This document shows, piece by piece, positions 34,821-42,827 of a DNA stretch of 64,000 nt (positions within the stretch are counted from its first letter, which is position 1; each line of letters starts with the position of its first letter). The notes under the pieces were generated by a model. It did no database searches. It saw nothing but the letters and a program-made list of their open reading frames with translations, and was not told where the DNA came from. A program made the position numbers and the translations under genes. The stretch covers positions 248,001 through 312,000 of the forward strand of contig NZ_JPER01000004.1 in the NCBI RefSeq assembly GCF_000753715.1, in the 5' to 3' direction. The DNA is from Pseudidiomarina salinarum. Lineage in GTDB: Bacteria; Pseudomonadota; Gammaproteobacteria; Enterobacterales; Alteromonadaceae.

Positions 34821-34851
34821 CACAAACAGGGAGCCAGGCTCCCTCTTTGTG
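34821..34851 (-). terminator. Large hairpin, probable terminator of the nrdGD transcript
   Basis: On either strand AGGGAGCC (34828-34835) pairs with GGCTCCCT (34837-34844), extended by CACAAA/TTTGTG (34821-34826, 34846-34851) past single mismatches. On the minus strand a T-rich stretch follows. It begins 31 bases after the nrdD stop. Confidence 0.75.
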
Positions 34852-34882
34852 AGTAGTTTCCTCAGGCTAACCCCAGCACCGC

Positions 34883-36721
34883 TTAGCTGGCGCGGCGTAA
34901 TACCATGCTGTGCGCCGTCGCTCCGGCAATACTCTGATCGTATTTCTTGCGATGATAATGACGGGCCTGATGCTCTTTGCGGCGGCCGGCACTGAACGCT
35001 GACACGCGCTTCAGATAGCCGATTACCCGGGTGCCATAGTCAATATCCGCCGAGCCGCAGGCTGAGCAGCTGGCTAAGGTGCGCTTATCAATGTGCTCGC
35101 AGGCGTTGCAGATGGTGATCTTCACGTTCACGCAAAAGTAATTGCAGCCGGTTTGGGCGGCGATGTTGAGCATTGACAGGTAACCGTCCTGCGTCAGCTT
35201 TTCGTCTAAATTCAGGTGCAGCGCCGAGCCACCGTCAAGGTAATCTGTCAGCTCACTGCCGTGCAGAATAAACTTATCCAATGAATTGGTTTGCTGATCG
35301 TCTTCCACCACATAGAAGTAAGAGTTATAGCAATCGCGCGGCACGAAATAACCGTCTTCGCGATCCCACTTGGCGTTCTTCACACCCAGGTTCTCAGCTG
35401 GCACAAATTCGGTATTAAACATATAGCCGTAAGTTTTTTTGGCGACTTTGTTGGCGTCGTATATGACTTTAAGATGACGCTGCACAAACTCGATATAGTC
35501 AGGGTTATTGCTGGCCACCAGCCCCTGCGACTCCGCCGCCTCCACCATGCCGTTAATGCCGATGGTCAGGAACTGCTTCTCCAGCGAGATAAAGCCCGCG
35601 TCATATACGGTCAGCAACCCGGCCTCAAGATAGCTCTCCATCAATCGGCGGTACGCCACCTGATATTTCTGGATCTTGTCGATTTCCGTGGCCAGGTCAC
35701 GGCCATCCTGTACCAGCCGGTTCATGTTAATGGTAATCACGTTGATCGAGCCGGTGGCGACACCGCCTGCCCCCAGGGTATAGGAGAAGGTATTGTCGCT
35801 GATCTCACTGCGCAGACGGCAGCAGGATGCCAATGAATCTGCGTTATCCGACAGGTAAACAAAAAATGAGTTGCCCTGCGCCAGTTCACCGGCAATCTGA
35901 CTGGCAAAATTATGATCCTTGCATTGCCCCTCTTCGGTCAGCATCGCCACAGTCACTACCGGGAAGGTGAGGATGGTTTTCTTGCGCTCGTCGTTAAACC
36001 AGTTCAGGAAAAACTCCTGTAGCCGGCTGACTGACTGCCAGCTGGCGCGGCTGAAATCAGGAAAAACAAAGTCACCGAACATGCTGTCGAAGTAATGCTG
36101 ATCGTAGATCGAAATATTCCAGAACACGCTTTGATAGCCGCGCGCAGCGGCCGGTTGATTCAGTGCGTAAACCACATGCTGCAGGTGGTTTTCGATCTGA
36201 TGCCGATGGGTGCGCAGGTAATCATCACCATAATCTTTGCGGGCAAAATAGTCGAAATAGGCGAGGAACTCGACCGTTGCTACGGCGCCGGCAAACTGCG
36301 AACTGACGGCAAAAACAAAGTTAACAAAAGTGCCGCAGAAGCTTTCCAGATGTTTCGGCGCCAGCGATTCGCCGCCGAGCTTAGTCAGGCCGTCGCGTAA
36401 GAACGGATACATGGTTACCGACACACAATAAGGCTTCAGACTGGTTTCATCGTGCACATAAATCTCGTGGTCTTCAATCTGACGAATGTACTCGGCACCC
36501 AGCTCCTCACCAAATAATTCGGCGATCTTGGTGCTGACCTGCTTACGGTTCACCTGTACGAAGAAGTCTTTCATCAGTTCGGATTCCAGCGTAGCAATAT
36601 TCTTCTGGGTAACATTGGCATTGGCATCCATCTTCGAACCATCGGCGGCGTTGGCAGCGCTAAGATAGTCCTGAATAAACGCCATTTTCTGGTCTATTTG
36701 TTCTGGTTGTAAACGTAACAT
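34883..36721 (-). CDS. nrdD: Anaerobic (class III) ribonucleoside-triphosphate reductase
   Basis: Glycyl-radical enzyme that makes deoxyribonucleotides without oxygen. The radical motif RVIGYLKRVSAFSAGR is near the C-terminus. Zinc cysteines are in CNACEHIDKR and CSACGS just before it. The N-terminal part carries IYVHDETSLKPYCVS and the substrate-site Cys region. 612 residues, shorter than E. coli NrdD (about 712) since the N-terminal ATP-cone is reduced or missing; this resembles the shorter class III enzymes of other lineages. nrdG lies 24 bases upstream. Confidence 0.95.
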   Translation of the reverse strand: MLRLQPEQIDQKMAFIQDYLSAANAADGSKMDANANVTQKNIATLESELMKDFFVQVNRKQVSTKIAELFGEELGAEYIRQIEDHEIYVHDETSLKPYCVSVTMYPFLRDGLTKLGGESLAPKHLESFCGTFVNFVFAVSSQFAGAVATVEFLAYFDYFARKDYGDDYLRTHRHQIENHLQHVVYALNQPAAARGYQSVFWNISIYDQHYFDSMFGDFVFPDFSRASWQSVSRLQEFFLNWFNDERKKTILTFPVVTVAMLTEEGQCKDHNFASQIAGELAQGNSFFVYLSDNADSLASCCRLRSEISDNTFSYTLGAGGVATGSINVITINMNRLVQDGRDLATEIDKIQKYQVAYRRLMESYLEAGLLTVYDAGFISLEKQFLTIGINGMVEAAESQGLVASNNPDYIEFVQRHLKVIYDANKVAKKTYGYMFNTEFVPAENLGVKNAKWDREDGYFVPRDCYNSYFYVVEDDQQTNSLDKFILHGSELTDYLDGGSALHLNLDEKLTQDGYLSMLNIAAQTGCNYFCVNVKITICNACEHIDKRTLASCSACGSADIDYGTRVIGYLKRVSAFSAGRRKEHQARHYHRKKYDQSIAGATAHSMVLRRAS

Positions 36722-36745
36722 GGCAATCCCCTCGCTTTGTTGTTC

Positions 36746-37228
36746 TTAGTCTGTGATAAATCGGCTGTTCAGCAGTTGCTGATTACGCAGGTCGACAAAC
36801 CGCTGATTGGTGGTGGGGCTGTTCAGCCCGCCAAGAGCCTCGACCCAGGCCCCGGTTTTTAAAAAAGTCAGTTGCTGGCGGATGGCAAGCGAAACATCGT
36901 CGTAGCCGGTATACAGGCAGGTATGTAAACCCTTTTCGCGGCTTAGCCTGAGCAATTCGATAAGCGCTTCGAGCTGCCATTCGCCGCCGAGAAATAACAC
37001 ACAGGAAATAAGCTTCTGGTACTGTTGCAGCCGCCCGGCGAAATAATCCGGTGTCAGCAGTTGTCCGCTACCAACCGGCCAGCTGTCGACGCTGTGACAT
37101 CCTTTGCAGCCAACAGGGCACCCGGTAATGGTGTAGGCAAGTGATACTTGCCCCGGGACTTCCTGAAATACCACCTGCTCTGCGCTATAGCGCAAATGAT
37201 GGTCTGAAACTGAAGAGGACCTAAGCAT
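36746..37228 (-). CDS. nrdG: Anaerobic ribonucleotide reductase activase
   Basis: Radical-SAM activating enzyme that installs the glycyl radical on NrdD. The cluster motif is TGCPVGCKGCHS (Cys 37, 41, 44; CX3CX2C). LFLGGEW and LYTGYDD follow as in the family. 160 residues. First gene of nrdG-nrdD; a perfect FNR box lies 81 bases before its start codon. Confidence 0.94.
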   Translation of the reverse strand: MLRSSSVSDHHLRYSAEQVVFQEVPGQVSLAYTITGCPVGCKGCHSVDSWPVGSGQLLTPDYFAGRLQQYQKLISCVLFLGGEWQLEALIELLRLSREKGLHTCLYTGYDDVSLAIRQQLTFLKTGAWVEALGGLNSPTTNQRFVDLRNQQLLNSRFITD

Positions 37229-37308
37229 AAAACCCCATATTTAGTGTGCGATTTCGTTTTAGCAACTATATATTGTGTTTTAGCTTAGGCCTTTTGGGAC
37301 TGATTACC

Positions 37309-37322
37309 TTGATCGTGATCAA
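37309..37322 (-). promoter_or_regulatory. Consensus FNR box upstream of nrdG
   Basis: TTGATCGTGATCAA matches TTGAT-N4-ATCAA perfectly. Two GATC (Dam) sites are inside it. It lies between the porin stop codon and nrdG, which reads away on the minus strand. Confidence 0.92.
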
Positions 37323-37327
37323 CTAAA

Positions 37328-38524
37328 TTACAGGGTATACACCAGTTGGAACCACAACTTACTGGTGTCACTGCCAAAGCTATCCGCTTCATAACGCGCG
37401 GCTTTGAGCAGGCCCGCAAGCTGTTTGGTCAGGGGCTTACTGACACTGACATTGAACTCCTGGCCGTAATCGCTGTTACCCGCGTCGGCGCCAAACTCAT
37501 GGTAACCGAAGGCGAATTTTGCCCAGTTGCTCTGATAGTTCAGCTTCAGCCAGTTATCCCTGATTCCCGCAGCGGGAGTAACCAGAAACAAATCGGTGAA
37601 GCCCTGGAAGGCATGCAGGGTTGCCAGCGGCGTCTGGAAAGCGGTCTGACCATTACCCGCTAAGCGTTCCTGGCCCAGTTCGACGGTCACCGACTGATAA
37701 GTCCAGCCACCACTGATACGGTGATAATTGTGGGTGAAATCAACCGGGGCCTGATATTGGTCCGTTTGCCGGGCACCAGCCAGCTGCACAGTAAGCCGGT
37801 GGTCAGGAGCAACGGTGAAACTGCCGCTGTAATCGATGCCTGTGGTCAGGCTGTCCCGGACATCCCAGTCACGGAAGTCAAAGTCATAACCAAATAGCGC
37901 CAGTCGGTGTCCGGCAGCAAACTGCCATTGTCCGAGGGCGATGCGAAAGTCGCCCCGCTGGTCGGCGTTGGCGCCGTTCGGCCCGAAGATCCGGTTGACG
38001 TTATCCAGATGCGCCAGCTCCAATTGCAGCTGCTCACTGGCCTTAAACTGCCAGCGATACCCGTCAAAGGTCTGTTCATTCTGGCGCCAGCCCACGCCAC
38101 CCAGAAACCGTTGGTTCAGGTGGTTTATCTGCTGCCGCCCCAGGGTGAAGGTACCGGCTTTATCATGCTGATAGCGCAGGGCCACCTGATTGATATCGGT
38201 GCCATCGGGATCGGCGATGACCGCGTAGTCCGTTTTGCCATTGACCGTATTGTTAAATGTTTCGCCACCGATGTAGCTGACGTTATCAATCTCAGCCAGC
38301 GCCGAGAAGCCGTTATAACTGGCAGTGGTGAGTTTCACGCGAGAGCGCAGGCTCGACGCCAGAGCATCTTGTAGAGGTGCATCGGTATTCACCTGTTCCA
38401 GGCGGTAACGGAACGACAAATCAAGATCAATATCATCGGTACTGAAGGTATTTGCATTGACCGGGGCCGCAATCGCAGCGCCAGTAACTATCAGGGCAAC
38501 ACATAGCGGGTTTAACACAGACAT
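37328..38524 (-). CDS. Outer-membrane porin, alginate-export (AlgE-like) family
   Basis: Predicted outer-membrane beta-barrel. The signal peptide is cleaved near VNANTF (about residue 25). The mature protein has repeated alternating strands, a block SFRYRLEQVNTD and the TFTLGRQQINHLNQRFLGGVGWRQNEQTFDG region typical of Alginate_exp-type porins, and the terminal LWFQLVYTL ends in the expected aromatic/hydrophobic pattern. AAGGA precedes ATG 38524. 398 residues. Position among nar and nrd genes and the operator-like repeats upstream suggest nitrate or nitrite passage, but the substrate is inference. Confidence 0.83.
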   Translation of the reverse strand: MSVLNPLCVALIVTGAAIAAPVNANTFSTDDIDLDLSFRYRLEQVNTDAPLQDALASSLRSRVKLTTASYNGFSALAEIDNVSYIGGETFNNTVNGKTDYAVIADPDGTDINQVALRYQHDKAGTFTLGRQQINHLNQRFLGGVGWRQNEQTFDGYRWQFKASEQLQLELAHLDNVNRIFGPNGANADQRGDFRIALGQWQFAAGHRLALFGYDFDFRDWDVRDSLTTGIDYSGSFTVAPDHRLTVQLAGARQTDQYQAPVDFTHNYHRISGGWTYQSVTVELGQERLAGNGQTAFQTPLATLHAFQGFTDLFLVTPAAGIRDNWLKLNYQSNWAKFAFGYHEFGADAGNSDYGQEFNVSVSKPLTKQLAGLLKAARYEADSFGSDTSKLWFQLVYTL

Positions 38525-38599
38525 AAGGTTTTCCTTAAAGTGGCTACCAGAACTGCCTCTATATTATCTGTTAACCGCGCCCTTCGGGCGGCAATAAAG

Positions 38600-38673
38600 G
38601 GGTATACCCAAGGGTATATATCCCTCTATATCAGTGGGTTATATAATTTTACCCGGGTAGAAAAGGGGGTATA
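38600..38673. promoter_or_regulatory. Cluster of GGGTA/TACCC inverted repeats
   Basis: Between the porin and the divergent small gene are GGGTATACCC (38600-38609), TATACCC-AA-GGGTATA (38603-38618), TACCCGGGTA (38650-38659) and GGGGGTATA (38665-38673). The cores fit NarL/NarP half-sites (TACCC), but the spacings are not the classical 7-2-7. Confidence 0.55.
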
Positions 38674-38689
38674 AAAAAGGAGTCCGACT

Positions 38690-39019
38690 ATGGTCCCGGA
38701 TGTACAAATCCCGGCGCTATCCGATAGCGTCCCACATGTCCGCAAGCCATCGACCGAAATGGCCATGCGGGAGCTTATCCGAACCATTCGCTCACATATT
38801 CCTTTTGGTCTGAAAGAAGCCGATATGTGCCAGGGGATTTGTCGGGGTTGTTCAAAGAAAATGCTGGAAATGCTCGATACTGAAATTAGTCAGTGGGAGG
38901 TTGATCTGAACAACCAGCGGGTTAGGCCTACCCTTGCCGATCTGGCTTTTGTCGAAAAGCTGGCGCGCCGCACCCATAAGGTACTGCAACGCAATAATCT
39001 GATTAAAGGCGGGCTCTGA
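38690..39019 (+). CDS. Small Cys-containing protein of unknown function
   Basis: 109 residues, soluble, no signal peptide. The centre has MCQGICRGCSKKM, giving Cys spacing C-X3-C-X2-C, which could bind a metal or Fe-S cluster (the same spacing as radical-SAM enzymes, but the protein is far too small to be one). The C-terminal half is charged and helical. AAGGAG lies seven bases before ATG 38690. It is divergent from the porin across the GGGTA repeat cluster and convergent with ppiC of the nar operon. I do not recognise the family. Confidence 0.72.
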   Translation: MVPDVQIPALSDSVPHVRKPSTEMAMRELIRTIRSHIPFGLKEADMCQGICRGCSKKMLEMLDTEISQWEVDLNNQRVRPTLADLAFVEKLARRTHKVLQRNNLIKGGL

Positions 39020-39030
39020 ACAAGCCCGCC
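39008..39030 (+). terminator. Hairpin at the end of the small Cys protein gene
   Basis: GGCGGGCT (39008-39015) pairs with AGCCCGCC (39023-39030). No T-run follows, so it is a weak or factor-dependent terminator at best; it includes the stop codon. Confidence 0.45.
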
Positions 39031-39052
39031 GTATACCTTGACTAAAAAATAA

Positions 39053-39820
39053 TTATTGAAGCAGCGGCGAATCCGATACCGAGAAATCATAACCTTCGAT
39101 ATCCGCATCCTGGATCAGGGTATGGATATACTGCGCCATGGCTTTACGGTGAACTTTTTCGCTGAGGTACTCCGCAATCTTACCCTTCACCGCTTCGTAC
39201 GGCAGGGCTTTCCCTTCGATTTTTCGGTCCACAGAAACGACATGGAAGCCGTAACGGGTTTCGACCGGATGCGGCAATAAGCCTTCGCTGGCAGTGAATA
39301 CCCGGCGTTCAAACTCGGGTACCGTCTGACCCTTGCTAATTTGCCCCAGGCTACCCTGGGTAGCGCTGGACGGACAGGCCGAATGAGCTTTTGCCAGGCG
39401 GGTGAAATCTTCGCCTCCCTGCAACTGCGCGATAATCTGCTCGGCCATGGTTTTGGCATTTACCCGATCCAACTCATCATCCGGTGCGGCGGCCAGCAGA
39501 ATGTGCCGGAGTTCCAGTAACGGCGATGTGGTAAAGCGATCCGGATTCTGCTGAAAGTAGGTTGCGCAGGCTTCTTCGTCGGCGTCAGGCACACTGACCT
39601 CTCGTTCTATCAGCGCATCCAGAAAATCCTGGTCACTGGCTTGATCGCTTTCGTCACCTACTGTCAGGTTCAGTGCTGCGGCGCGCTGCCGCAGTAATTC
39701 CCCGATAACCAGTGACTCAGCGGCACGCTGCATCGCCTGCTCTTGCGAATCTGAAGGGTGGTATTGCATTTCTTCCATTATCGCTGGTTCCGCAATAGTC
39801 ACCTGATTGACGTTAATCAT
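39053..39820 (-). CDS. PpiC-type peptidyl-prolyl isomerase of the nar operon
   Basis: Parvulin-type prolyl isomerase. The rotamase domain covers about residues 105-205 (LELRHILLAAAP, GSLGQISKGQTVPEFERRVF, VETRYGFHVVSVD). No signal peptide, so it acts in the cytoplasm, where NarG and NarH mature. I start at ATG 39820 with AGGAGG before it. 255 residues. It follows narI by 16 bases as the last gene of narGHJI-ppiC, the same place as in Pseudomonas aeruginosa. A folding role for the nitrate reductase is inferred from position. Confidence 0.9.
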   Translation of the reverse strand: MINVNQVTIAEPAIMEEMQYHPSDSQEQAMQRAAESLVIGELLRQRAAALNLTVGDESDQASDQDFLDALIEREVSVPDADEEACATYFQQNPDRFTTSPLLELRHILLAAAPDDELDRVNAKTMAEQIIAQLQGGEDFTRLAKAHSACPSSATQGSLGQISKGQTVPEFERRVFTASEGLLPHPVETRYGFHVVSVDRKIEGKALPYEAVKGKIAEYLSEKVHRKAMAQYIHTLIQDADIEGYDFSVSDSPLLQ

Positions 39821-39836
39821 AGTTTCCTCCTGTCGT

Positions 39837-40526
39837 TTAGCGGGCAAAGCGCTTGCGAACGATCTGGTGTTTCCTGGTGAGATACTGCATCGGAACGCTG
39901 AACATATGCACCAGACGCGTAAACGGGAAAACCAGGAACAGCGTCATACCTAAGAACACGTGCAGCTTAAAGATCCAGTGCACAGTTTCCATCGCTGCCG
40001 CAGCCTGTCCACCGTTCAGAAGAAGGGTGTTCTGAGCCCAGGCCATTAGTTTGACCATTTCGGCACCGTCCAGGTGACCCATAGACACATAAATCGATAT
40101 CAGACCCAGAATCAGCTGCACATAAAGTAGCAGCAGGATAACGATATCCATAGGATTGCTGGTTGCGCGGATCCGCGGGTTAAACAGCCGGCGCCTGATC
40201 AGAATAGTCAGGCCGTAAAAGCAGATAATGCCAAAGAAACCACCCGCGCCCATCGCCACCAGCTGTTTGGTCTGGGTGCTAATGCCCAGCGCGTACCAGA
40301 GCTCGCTTGGCATTAACAGACCAAAGAAATGCCCGAAGAATATAGCGATAATACCGACATGAAAGGCGATACTACCGCGACGTAACTGCTTCTTCTCCAG
40401 TATCTGGCTGGAAGCCGCTTTCCAGGTAAACTGCTCGCGGTCATAACGGATCCAGGAGCCGATAAAAAATACCGTCAGGGCAATGTAAGGATAGATCCCA
40501 AAAGCCAACATATTTAAACTGTTCAT
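39837..40526 (-). CDS. narI: Respiratory nitrate reductase gamma subunit (cytochrome b)
   Basis: Membrane diheme subunit that oxidises quinol and passes electrons to NarH. Five hydrophobic helices; His ligands lie in RRGSIAFHVGIIAIFFGHF (helix 2) and in the last helix HWIFKLHVFLGMTL. 229 residues, as E. coli NarI. Twelve bases separate it from narJ. Confidence 0.96.
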   Translation of the reverse strand: MNSLNMLAFGIYPYIALTVFFIGSWIRYDREQFTWKAASSQILEKKQLRRGSIAFHVGIIAIFFGHFFGLLMPSELWYALGISTQTKQLVAMGAGGFFGIICFYGLTILIRRRLFNPRIRATSNPMDIVILLLLYVQLILGLISIYVSMGHLDGAEMVKLMAWAQNTLLLNGGQAAAAMETVHWIFKLHVFLGMTLFLVFPFTRLVHMFSVPMQYLTRKHQIVRKRFAR

Positions 40527-40537
40527 GACTTATCTCC

Positions 40538-41266
40538 TCAGATCCCAACCGGTTTGGCTGGCTTACTCAAATCATCCGTATTCAGCGGAATAAACTGGTC
40601 ACGGCGTTGCAGCTCTGATGGCCGGCTCTGCGCCGTTGGACAACCCTCGGTACTATCGCTGCCGGTAAAGGTCACAACCTCTTCCTCCCATACTTTGTCC
40701 AGCGCTTTTGGTGTATCGTCCCGCTCTTCTTTTACCACCTGCTCACGCAAGTCATTCAGATCCACCTCGACTCCTGACAGATCAAGCAACGCATAAGCTA
40801 GTGCTGCGTAATCGCTTTTACGATTCTCCAGACGGCACGCTAATACCGCCAGAATATGCCCGACCTCAGCCAGACCCAGCCGCGCGTTCTCGTCACCCTG
40901 GGTAGAGAGAAATTCCAGATACAGTGGAATGTAGTCCGGTAGCTCCCGAATACCGATGTCCAGCCCGGCTTCGTGATACTGATTCATCAGATCAACCATG
41001 GCCTGGCCACGATCCTTCGACTCACCGTGTACATGTTCGAATAACAACAACGACAACGACCGTCCGCGCTCGAACAAACCGTCATATTCAGACTGCCAGT
41101 CCATCAGATCGCCGGTGGTCCGGCGCTGTAGAAATGCGCTTAGCTGCGCCTTGTTCGCATCCGTTAATGGTGAGGCCTGGATGATCTCCTGCAGATCATC
41201 CCGGGCTTCAGCTACGCCGCTTTGCGGGTAGTCCAGTAACAGCGATATAACTTGTAAAACGTGCAT
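40538..41266 (-). CDS. narJ: Nitrate reductase assembly chaperone NarJ
   Basis: Cytoplasmic TorD/NarJ-type chaperone that binds apo-NarG and times insertion of the Mo cofactor and assembly with NarI. The sequence shows SLLLDYPQSG near the start and ELPDYIPLYLEFLS, the family signature. 242 residues. It starts four bases after narH ends. Confidence 0.94.
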   Translation of the reverse strand: MHVLQVISLLLDYPQSGVAEARDDLQEIIQASPLTDANKAQLSAFLQRRTTGDLMDWQSEYDGLFERGRSLSLLLFEHVHGESKDRGQAMVDLMNQYHEAGLDIGIRELPDYIPLYLEFLSTQGDENARLGLAEVGHILAVLACRLENRKSDYAALAYALLDLSGVEVDLNDLREQVVKEERDDTPKALDKVWEEEVVTFTGSDSTEGCPTAQSRPSELQRRDQFIPLNTDDLSKPAKPVGI

Positions 41267-41270
41267 GGTA

Positions 41271-42806
41271 TTACTCCTTCATGGTCACCGGGATGACCTG
41301 GCGAACGCCGCCGCTACGCGCGCCGAACAAATTGACGTCGTTATTGCCATCGCTACAGCCATTGCCGAAACTGAAGCCGCAACTGCCTTTCAGGTCGTAA
41401 GCGTTTTCAGCGTAAGCCCGGTGGCTGGTCGGAATCACGAAACGGTCTTCGTAGTTAGCCAAAGCCATATAGCGGTACATTTCTTCTACCTGTGGCTTGG
41501 TCAGTCCAACCTGACTTAGTACGTCCAGATCTTCGACACCGTCGACATATTCCGAACGCTTGTAGGCGCGCATGGCAATCATTCGCTCCAACGCCCGCAC
41601 TATCGGTGCTTCATCACCAGCGGTCAGCATGTTGGCCAGGTAACGCAGCGGTATCCGCAGCGATTTCAGGTCCGGTATTTCACCGTTCATGCCCACGTGA
41701 CCAGCTTCTACCGCACTTTGAATTGGCGACAGTGGCGGCACGTACCAGACCATAGGCAAGGTGCGGTATTCAGGGTGCAATGGCAGAGCAACTTTCCATT
41801 CCATCGCCATCATATAAACCGGCGACCGCTGGGCTGCCTGAATCCAGTTTTCAGCGATACCTTCAGCGCGGGCAGCAGCCTGCACTTTTGGATCATGGGG
41901 ATCCAGGAAGATATCCAGCTGCGCCTGATAGAGATCCTGTTCATTCGGCGTATTGGCTGCTTCTTCGATGCGGTCCGCATCGTAAAACAGCACGCCGAGG
42001 TAGCGGATCCGCCCCACGCAGGTTTCTGAGCAGGTGGTCGGCTGGCCGGCTTCGATGCGCGGATAGCAGAACGTACATTTCTCAGACTTACCGGTTTTCC
42101 AGTTGAAGTAGATTTTCTTGTACGGGCAGCCGGATACACACATCCGCCAGCCACGACATTTGTCCTGGTCAATCAGCACGATGCCGTCTTCTTCACGCTT
42201 GTAGATAGCGCCTGACGGGCAGGCTGCCACACAGGCCGGGTTCAGACAGTGCTCACAAAGCCGTGGCAGATACATCATGAAGGTCTTCTCAAACTGACCG
42301 TAAATGTCTTTCTGTACCACTTCATCGAAGTTTTTGTCTTTCTTACGTTTAGCGAACTCGGTGCCGAGGATTTCTTCCCAGTTCGGGCCCCATTCTATTT
42401 TTTCCATACGCTTACCGGTGATCAGCGAGCGTGGCCGGGCGATCGGCTGGTGTTTGCTGTCTTTCGCCGTGTGCAGATGCTGATAATCAAAATCAAACGG
42501 CTCATAGTAATCATCGATTTCCGGCAGATCCGGGTTGGCGAAAATATTCGCCAACACCCGCCGCTTGGTACCGATTTTCAGTTCCAGTTTGCCTTTCTTA
42601 TTGCGTACCCAGCCACCGTTCCACTTGTCCTGGTTTTCCCACTCTTTCGGAAAACCGATACCGGGTTTGGTTTCAACGTTGTTGAACCATGCATACTCGA
42701 CGCCTTCGCGTGAGGTCCAGACATTTTTACAAGTGATGGAGCAGGTATGACAACCAATACACTTGTCCAAATTCAGCACCATGCCAATTTGAGCTCTTAC
42801 TTTCAT
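41271..42806 (-). CDS. narH: Respiratory nitrate reductase beta subunit
   Basis: Fe-S electron-transfer subunit. Four cysteine clusters are visible: CIGCHTCSITCKN near residue 16; CEHCLNPACVAACPSG; CRGWRMCVSGCP (Trp in place of one Cys, giving the [3Fe-4S] centre); and KCTFCYPRIEAG with CSETCVGR. 511 residues, as E. coli NarH. Cytoplasmic side of the inner membrane, between NarG and NarI. Confidence 0.97.
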   Translation of the reverse strand: MKVRAQIGMVLNLDKCIGCHTCSITCKNVWTSREGVEYAWFNNVETKPGIGFPKEWENQDKWNGGWVRNKKGKLELKIGTKRRVLANIFANPDLPEIDDYYEPFDFDYQHLHTAKDSKHQPIARPRSLITGKRMEKIEWGPNWEEILGTEFAKRKKDKNFDEVVQKDIYGQFEKTFMMYLPRLCEHCLNPACVAACPSGAIYKREEDGIVLIDQDKCRGWRMCVSGCPYKKIYFNWKTGKSEKCTFCYPRIEAGQPTTCSETCVGRIRYLGVLFYDADRIEEAANTPNEQDLYQAQLDIFLDPHDPKVQAAARAEGIAENWIQAAQRSPVYMMAMEWKVALPLHPEYRTLPMVWYVPPLSPIQSAVEAGHVGMNGEIPDLKSLRIPLRYLANMLTAGDEAPIVRALERMIAMRAYKRSEYVDGVEDLDVLSQVGLTKPQVEEMYRYMALANYEDRFVIPTSHRAYAENAYDLKGSCGFSFGNGCSDGNNDVNLFGARSGGVRQVIPVTMKE

Positions 42807-42827
42807 CGTATTGTCCTCACTCCAACG

